DNA of 64,000 bases from Poecilobothrus nobilitatus (Eukaryota; Arthropoda; Insecta; Diptera; Dolichopodidae), in NCBI GenBank assembly GCA_947095535.1, contig OX352773.1, positions 169,024,438 to 169,088,437 of the forward strand. The letters are read 5' to 3'. Positions within the stretch are counted from its first letter, which is position 1. Each line of letters opens with the position of its first letter. The position numbers and the translations under genes are program-made. Positions 57,944 to 64,000 of the stretch are shown here, piece by piece. The notes under the pieces are model-generated. The model was not told the DNA's origin and did no database searches. It saw only the letters and a list, made by a program, of their open reading frames with translations.

Positions 57944-59749
57944 ATTAAATATTTTTGTTTTTGCTCTTTTGATTTCAAATTAACATACAGAATTTTTCCT
58001 TTCAGAATTTTGTTAAATTTTGTTTTTATTTTTCAGATTTAGAAATAAAAAGAAAAATAATATTATTATATTATTAAATTCAGGAGGGAAAACTTTTCGT
58101 AAAAGAAATGTTCCAAAGGTCGTTATCAATTTAATTTTTTTTTGTTTTTTTACAAATGAATGTCCTTAAAAATAAATTAAATACTTAATAAGGGTAAATT
58201 TTTAAAAGAATATACATATACAATAATTATTTTGTTTATTTGTTACTTTAATTAATAAAATTAAATAAACTTAAATCAAAATTAAAATGAAATATAAATA
58301 TAATATGTAAAAAACATATTATTTTTTCTTTGGTTTTTGAAATATTTTAAATTTTCCGTCTAATGCAAACAAGAAGTACCTATTGTAAGTTTTCTAAAAA
58401 TAGACTTTCCATATAATACAATGTGAATGTATATTTTCATCGTTCTTGCCTACTCTACCGTAATAAGTTTTAAAAAAGAAATCAGTTACCTCAGTTACCC
58501 ATAACCTAGCAAAAATAGTTAATTTGGATAACGCCCCAAGCGCATTGAGTTACAAAACACTTCCAAAATTCAACAGCTTTCTCTGACTTCTTGCAAAAGA
58601 AATCTTTTCTTACGAATGCTACGCTTCCAAGGAGAAACTATTCGAACATCTGAAAATTAAAATATTTTAAGTATGCAACTAAATCATAAAATGCTGTAGA
58701 TTGAATGTGCTCATGATATTGTGATGAAAGCTTGCAAATGTTTGGGGTTAATTTTTCGTTTAAAATGTATGGCTTAGTTTTCTGCTAGGAATCTATAAAG
58801 CCTTAAGTCTATAAAGCATATATTTTCATAAGATGCAGTACCACTGCTACATATAGGCGTAATCAATCTTCATTAGATTACCTGGATAAAATCAAAATCG
58901 CGTCCTACGCCTAATTGGCGATCCTATTGTTCAGGTAATCTTTACTCTTCTTAATATGAAAATTAGTTTCAAAAGTTTATAGTAAGGATATTTAAAGAGG
59001 TTCTGATAATGATTTTATTTTCCTAAACCACTTCTTTTTTCCTCTTTTTTAAATTTATCCAACATCTAATTTTCTTTTATTTTTAGTTTTTTTATTACTT
59101 TTGTTAAAATTTTAAAATGAATAAAAGCGAGAAGAAAAAAGATATAGAATTTAATTTTTCAAAATTTCCATTCAATCAAATTGATCCTTCGTACTGTTTT
59201 TACCATATTTTTTTCATTTTCTTTACCAAAAAAAAATTATTTTTGATTGTTTTATGCTTTTAATTATTCCTTTCAATAGATATACTTTCTTTCTTCTTTT
59301 AATATTTTAAATAATTTCTTATCCTATATTTTTCGTACCCATTTCTTTTTTTAATGACATTTTTGTTATATTACTTTTATAATATTTACAAAAAAGAAAC
59401 ATTTTTCTTTGGTTTTTTTTGTAAACTACCTAGACTTCACATATACCCAAACCAATTTTCAATTTTCAAATCCAGATGAAAAAGGACCTGAACTGCAGTT
59501 CTTTGTAAAATGATAAAAAAAAAACAAATATACCTATCATTGCGATTGTTAACGCTAATGAAAAAAACATTAAAAATATAATTTACCTTGAACTTTATAA
59601 CGATAAAAATATTTTGATAAGTCAAAAGGTTTGTATTGTACATTTTGATAAAGAATAGCCATTGGTTTATTGTGTGAAAATCCTTTATATCAATTTTAAT
59701 TAATATTTCTTGAAATTTGAAAGTATGAATCAAAATTTATTGTATATTA
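57944..59749. other. AT-rich sequence with one small stem-loop
   Basis: AGATTACCTG near 58874 and CAGGTAATCT near 58932 are inverted copies around a GC-richer loop containing CCTACGCCTAATTGGCG. No gene recognised. Confidence 0.4.
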
Positions 59750-60245
59750 TACAGAGGGTTTCGCATAAGGACGCATATATTTCAGGAGGATGATTCCTGA
59801 GGCTAAAACTTAAAAAATATTATATGTGAGAGGGGAGTCCATTCTCAGCCGTTTTCTAGATACTGATACTATTATGGTTTTTTACATTATTAATTGCAGT
59901 ATAATTTTAAACTCACTGGCTCTACAGAAACTGACTTGATCTTGTTGCAGCTTTCAAATTTTTCAAGGTTTCATGTGCTGAAGGATTTATTTTACTAGAA
60001 TAATAATTATTTTTTAAGTTAGATAAGCCAACAAACATTTTATATTTTTTATAATTTTTTTTTTTTAAATAATGCGAACTTCTTTCAAAATTGTTTTAAT
60101 AAGCTTTAGTCAGAAGAGGCTTTCTGACCCTTCTCTCTTAAGTAAGACAAATTATCATGTACTAAAATAAATTATAATTATATTTTGGATGTCAGATAAA
60201 AATCGCCCCTTGGAATATTTGTACTCTTATACGAAATACTCTGTA
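59750..60245. mobile_element. TIR element (MITE), about 496 bp
   Basis: The left end TACAGAGGGTTTCGCATAAG and the inverse of the right end TACAGAGTATTTCGTATAAG match at 17 of 20. The outermost TA could be the target duplication, leaving CAGAG as the true end, as in Tc1/mariner-type MITEs. Interior non-coding. Confidence 0.6.
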
Positions 60246-60379
60246 TTCAATATTACGTGTTATCAACCGTGAAATTATAAAGATATAAAGTGAAGGTCAT
60301 ATTCATAATAGCATTTCAAAAGCGAGTCGATTGCTTAGCTCAAAACGTTTGAGTTATTTTTTTTTTTTACGCAACTATA

Positions 60380-60640
60380 CGTAAACTCTAGGAAACTATT
60401 CCTTTATACACTATTATTGCCGGTTTTGGTAAGGGGAAAAGAAATTGTAGGAAATATAGCATTATAGAAAACAGTGTTTGAAGGTATAGTGGAGACGACC
60501 TTGAGCAGATTCTTATTGAAAAGATCCAAATTGTATAATAGACAATATCAATCAGACAGAAGCACATTGGATTGAAGCATGTTTCAGATTTTAGCAAAAA
60601 AATGCATTTTCATAGCCAGTTTTAAGCCACCTAGATGCAA
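60380..60640 (-). pseudogene. C-terminal remnant of a non-LTR retrotransposon ORF2, copy 2
   Basis: The minus-strand frame reads AKI(stop)NMLQSNVLLSD(stop), then YNLDLFNKN, VSTIPSN and PTISFPLTKTGNN. Residue by residue it parallels the copy at 4390-4640, including a stop at the same tryptophan position, here TGA instead of TAG. The ATG frame of 69 codons in this stretch is in another phase and is not the real one. Confidence 0.55.
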
Positions 60641-62044
60641 AAATTAACACTTGAAGCCTTCCTATTCTTGTATTAGAATTGCTTCAAAGGCATTATCGAT
60701 TTTAGTTTGATAGAGCAAGTAAAGGTTGCCGACGTTAAGGATCGACCATTATGGATGTTAGCCAGGTAACCTAATAAAGTTTACAGAGATCCAGACTATA
60801 TGTGAAAGTTGCATTTTCATTTTATATCGAATATATAGATATTAGTCACATCACTGAGAAAAAAAAATAAGCTTTAGCCTACAACGAGATTGAAAATCAA
60901 AATATTTACCAGCTTTCTTCGCTATATCAATAATATCATAATAGAATAAATATTTAAACTGTATAATAGAATAAATATTTAAACTCGGACCACTGTATAA
61001 TTCCTCTTATTATGGAGTTAAAGAAAGGAACAATATCTGTTTTACCGGTTAGAAGATTGAACATATAAAATTTGTCCAGATCATCAAATAAAATATGCAA
61101 ATCAACGAAAATTATATAAGTCGAATATTTCTTTAAAGCAATTAACTTTTCATACCACAGGAAGGTTTTTTTTTTTTTAAATTTATTCCACAAAATTTTA
61201 TTTATTTTAAATAACAATAAGAAAAAATAGTCTCCTTCAATTTTAAATTAAAATTAACAGGAAATATAACTATGATAATTTATGGGATTTTTATTTATAC
61301 CTATTGTTTTTTTTATTTTTATTTTTATTTATTTTACAACATAATCAAAAAAAAAAGTTTTTTGATACATTTTTAATAAATTTTTACTTTAATTCAACTC
61401 GTGGATATCTCATAGTACGAAATTATTAAAAGAATTAAAATTTGATGGTATCATATACGTATATACGTATATTTTTTTTTTTAATTAGAAAAGTTTCAAC
61501 TTCCTCAATTTATGCGAATTTATATTAAAATTTAATAAAATTTTCAAAAATACAAAAATAAAATGATTGTATTTTTATGTCTTTGTTTTCATATTAAAAC
61601 TTATCAATTTTTAAAATTATATAAAATTGATGAATGTAAAAATTTAATTTTTTCGTCTAATTTCCTAATTTCCGGAGTTTTAGAAAAGTAGAAGAAAACT
61701 AGCCCTCTATGAGTGTGTGGGAATTTAATCCACTAACCACCACCATTCATTTTTTTCTCACCACTTCTCTTTGTAGTACACTAACACCACCTCAAATAAT
61801 TAATAGATTATATAACCTTGAGTACTCATGTTGTGCCTGTGGTCAAAGAAATTTAACTTAGGGAATAAAAATTGGCAGGCGTATTGTGCATTAAGTTGCT
61901 AATGTTAACCTTGAACCTTGTGGAGGAAGTGGACTTTAGATTACGATATTGAACAAAAAAATATTTTATTTGATAAATAATGGTATCTAAATTGTAATTA
62001 CTTAAAATGAGAAGAAGAACAGAAATGAAAGATAAGAACGTATA
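60641..62044. other. AT-rich sequence, nothing firm
   Basis: GTGGGAATTTAATCCAC near 61718 resembles an inverted B box, followed by CACCACC-rich sequence, perhaps an eroded tRNA-like retroposon. A direct repeat AGAATAAATATTTAAACT lies at about 60942 and 60967. Confidence 0.4.
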
Positions 62045-62340
62045 ATATACCCTACATCTAAATTATAGGGTATATTAACTTTGGTTTGGTGTTTGTAACC
62101 ACCAAAAGAAAGCAAGTTAGATATGGATATGTATATAATATTCTTAATCAAGGTAACCTCTTGAGTCGATTAAACGACGTCCGTTCGTCCGTCCGTTCGC
62201 ACGATAGCGCAAAAACTAATTAAGCTAACTTGATGAAATTTATTTAGTATGTTACTAATTACGAAAGGAAGGCGGGAATTACTTCTGGGCGAAATGGTCC
62301 ATAGGTTCGAATTCTGCAAGCTTCCGAATTTTTGAAAATG
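62045..62340 (+). mobile_element. DINE-1-like element, family 1, 3'-truncated copy
   Basis: It has the TACCCTACATCTAAATTATAG 5' hairpin, GGTTTGGTGTTTGTAACCAC, a short GTCCGTTCGTCCGTCC microsatellite (about 62179-62200), CGCACGATAGCGCAAAAAC, GTTACTAATTACGAAAGGAAGG and GCAAGCTTCCGAAT. It aligns closely with 42532-42830, then stops at the start of the tandem core. It has neither tandem units nor a 3' end. Confidence 0.75.
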
Positions 62341-62857
62341 TCTTTTGTCTTTGAAAACTTAAAGGTCCTGCTACAATCAAATGCCATTTTGCATAGCCAT
62401 GATACAAATGCGGTCAAAAAAAAGTTAAAATATATTTAGTCACATGGAAGCTGATAAATTAATGTAGTCATAATGCTAATGCAGCTAAGGAAAAAAGTTG
62501 AACCTTGTTTTTACATTTTATGACGAATATAATACTCTAAATGATAAAACAAAAATTATTGCTTACACTTCTCAATGCACAAAAAAAAGTTACGACTTTT
62601 AAAAGCTCAATGATTACTTTCGAAAAGGACATTAAATTCGTAAAATCAATTAAGTTATAACATTTATTTATTTATTTATATTAATATTACATACATAAAT
62701 GTAATGCAATATTATTGAACCATAGGCTACTAAAGGCCATTATAGGTTTTTATACTATTATTAAATTATATACTAATATTATTTATTTTGTTTATATTAT
62801 ATACTATATATTTACATTATATTTCGTCGTAATGGGGGTATGTAAAGAAAAAAATAC
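62341..62857. other. AT-rich sequence, nothing recognised
   Basis: TATTTA/TATATT-rich. No gene. Confidence 0.5.
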
Positions 62858-62925
62858 TTACGACCTGTGCAGGGATCGAAATCACACTCCTTCGGTTAAT
62901 ACGCCACACGCCTACCTTATGTACA
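62858..62925 (-). mobile_element. tRNA-like SINE fragment, family 2
   Basis: On the minus strand: AGGTAGGCGTGTGGCG, TATTAACCGAAGGAGTGTG and a B-box-like TTTCGATCCCTGC. It shares the central block with 13281-13370. Head and tail are not clear. Confidence 0.5.
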
Positions 62926-64000
62926 CTTTTATATACTAAAAAATACATAAAAATTGCATACTTTAAGGTTAAAAATATTATGTTAGAGGAAAATTTTATT
63001 AAATATGATCTAGTATCTAGCTAGATAATAATGACAGATTTTCAATTCTAGAAAATAATTTTGTGATAAAGATAAAAATAATATAATATTTACCTATTTA
63101 TTATAGGAGTATATACGCTAAAAAGGAATATCTATTGAAGGATATTTTGTAAATATTAAATAATCGTAAAGCAAAAATAATAAATTTTTTCATTTTTTTC
63201 TACCGCGACATAAACAAGGGAAAAAGATTTTTGGATGGAACTCTCTTTTTTTCTAGTGAAGATTATTTTATACAGTATAATAAAAAATGTTTCTAACCTT
63301 AATGTAAAATATTATGATTTATGATATTTGAATGAAGTGCTTATGAATTTCTGATGTTGTCCCATTTTTGTTTCCTGTTTTCCATTTTTTTTTTCCTTCT
63401 TTTACCTTGACTTTATTAGTTAGATGATAATAAATTATAGATTTAAGGTAAATCATATAATATAACATGTATCTATATATATATCCAATATCTAATATCC
63501 ATATATATATTTATATATAAATAATACATATATGTTCACCTAAATATGTTTTATCATTAATATCTGCATATATTATTTTATAAAGTCATTTTGATAAAAA
63601 AAATGTCAATTTGCTAAAAAAAATAAATCTTTGTCATAGATTTTATTCATTAATTTTTATTTTGATCATTCATTATTTTTATAATAATCTTAAAAAAAAA
63701 CCTGATAAATGAGATTTTATGACATTGAATTTATTTAAAAAATTTAATATCTAAAATAAATTAATATGCCGGGGTTTTTTTAAGAATATATTTTCAACAT
63801 TATTTTACATTAAATAACTAATAAAAAACCATTAGATATTTTAACATTTAAAGTTAAAATTTTTAAATTTTATAACTTTAGAAGTACTTTATTTTAAAAC
63901 AGTAAAGGAAAGTAAAATGAGCATAGATACTTTTAAAGGAAGGACTATTGAATGCATTTTACAGGCTTTATACATAAATGCGGTCTTAAAAAAAGAAAAT
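62926..64000. other. AT-rich sequence, nothing recognised
   Basis: TATATA-rich DNA near 63470-63520. No gene or repeat supported. Confidence 0.5.

Noticed and set aside
62715..62939. 74-codon frame ending in CRDRNHTPSVNTPHAYL
   Set aside because: Its last part is the antisense of a SINE family 2 B-box region, and similar peptides are read from the SINE at 55924 on the minus strand.
1..64000. CRISPR arrays, operons, ribosome binding sites, replication origins
   Set aside because: Composition, element types and lack of dense coding sequence indicate a eukaryotic nuclear genome. No spaced identical repeats of the CRISPR type were seen.

Overview
This is a very AT-rich eukaryotic window with no recognisable host gene. 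Most open frames are short, low-complexity and without family features. What can be identified is a dense graveyard of transposable elements. The organism is most likely an insect, probably a fly. The reasons are several interspersed elements with the layout of DINE-1/INE-1-type Helentron derivatives (a TACCC...GGGTA hairpin, a GTCC-rich microsatellite, a tandem-repeat core and a 3' hairpin), a mariner-like transposase of a type common in insects, and many short TATGTA/TACATA runs. The species cannot be named from the sequence alone.

Layout. 0-5 kb: fragments of a non-LTR retrotransposon and a piggyBac-like transposase, and a small TIR element. 5-17 kb: Helentron-like copies at 6.7 and 8.1 kb, tRNA-derived SINEs at 9.4 and 13.1 kb, and the first copies of a dispersed ~110 bp repeat. 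17.6-26.8 kb: a piggyBac-type MITE with TTAA ends, the 3' end of a LINE, a second long Helentron-like copy, a fold-back element and a reverse-transcriptase fragment. 28-38 kb: four more Helentron-like pieces and an FB-like element whose inverted arms carry a minisatellite. 38.4-40.5 kb: a (TTTA)n run, a small array of tRNA-like units, and a perfect inverted repeat with 188 bp arms. 42.5-44 kb: a complete DINE-1-like element with about six ~146 bp repeats. 47.4-48.6 kb: a mariner-like element whose transposase frame is broken by one stop codon, the best protein-coding signal in the window. 49.5-50.4 kb: a hAT-type MITE with an 8 bp target duplication. 52-64 kb: further SINEs, MITEs and LINE remnants.

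No genes here appear to work together. Any regulatory or functional interest lies in the repeats: the perfect palindrome could form a hairpin RNA if transcribed, and the Helentron-like copies keep a paired 3' hairpin despite base changes. The stretches between listed elements hold only AT-rich sequence in which I see nothing supportable; exons of a large-intron host gene could be hidden there.
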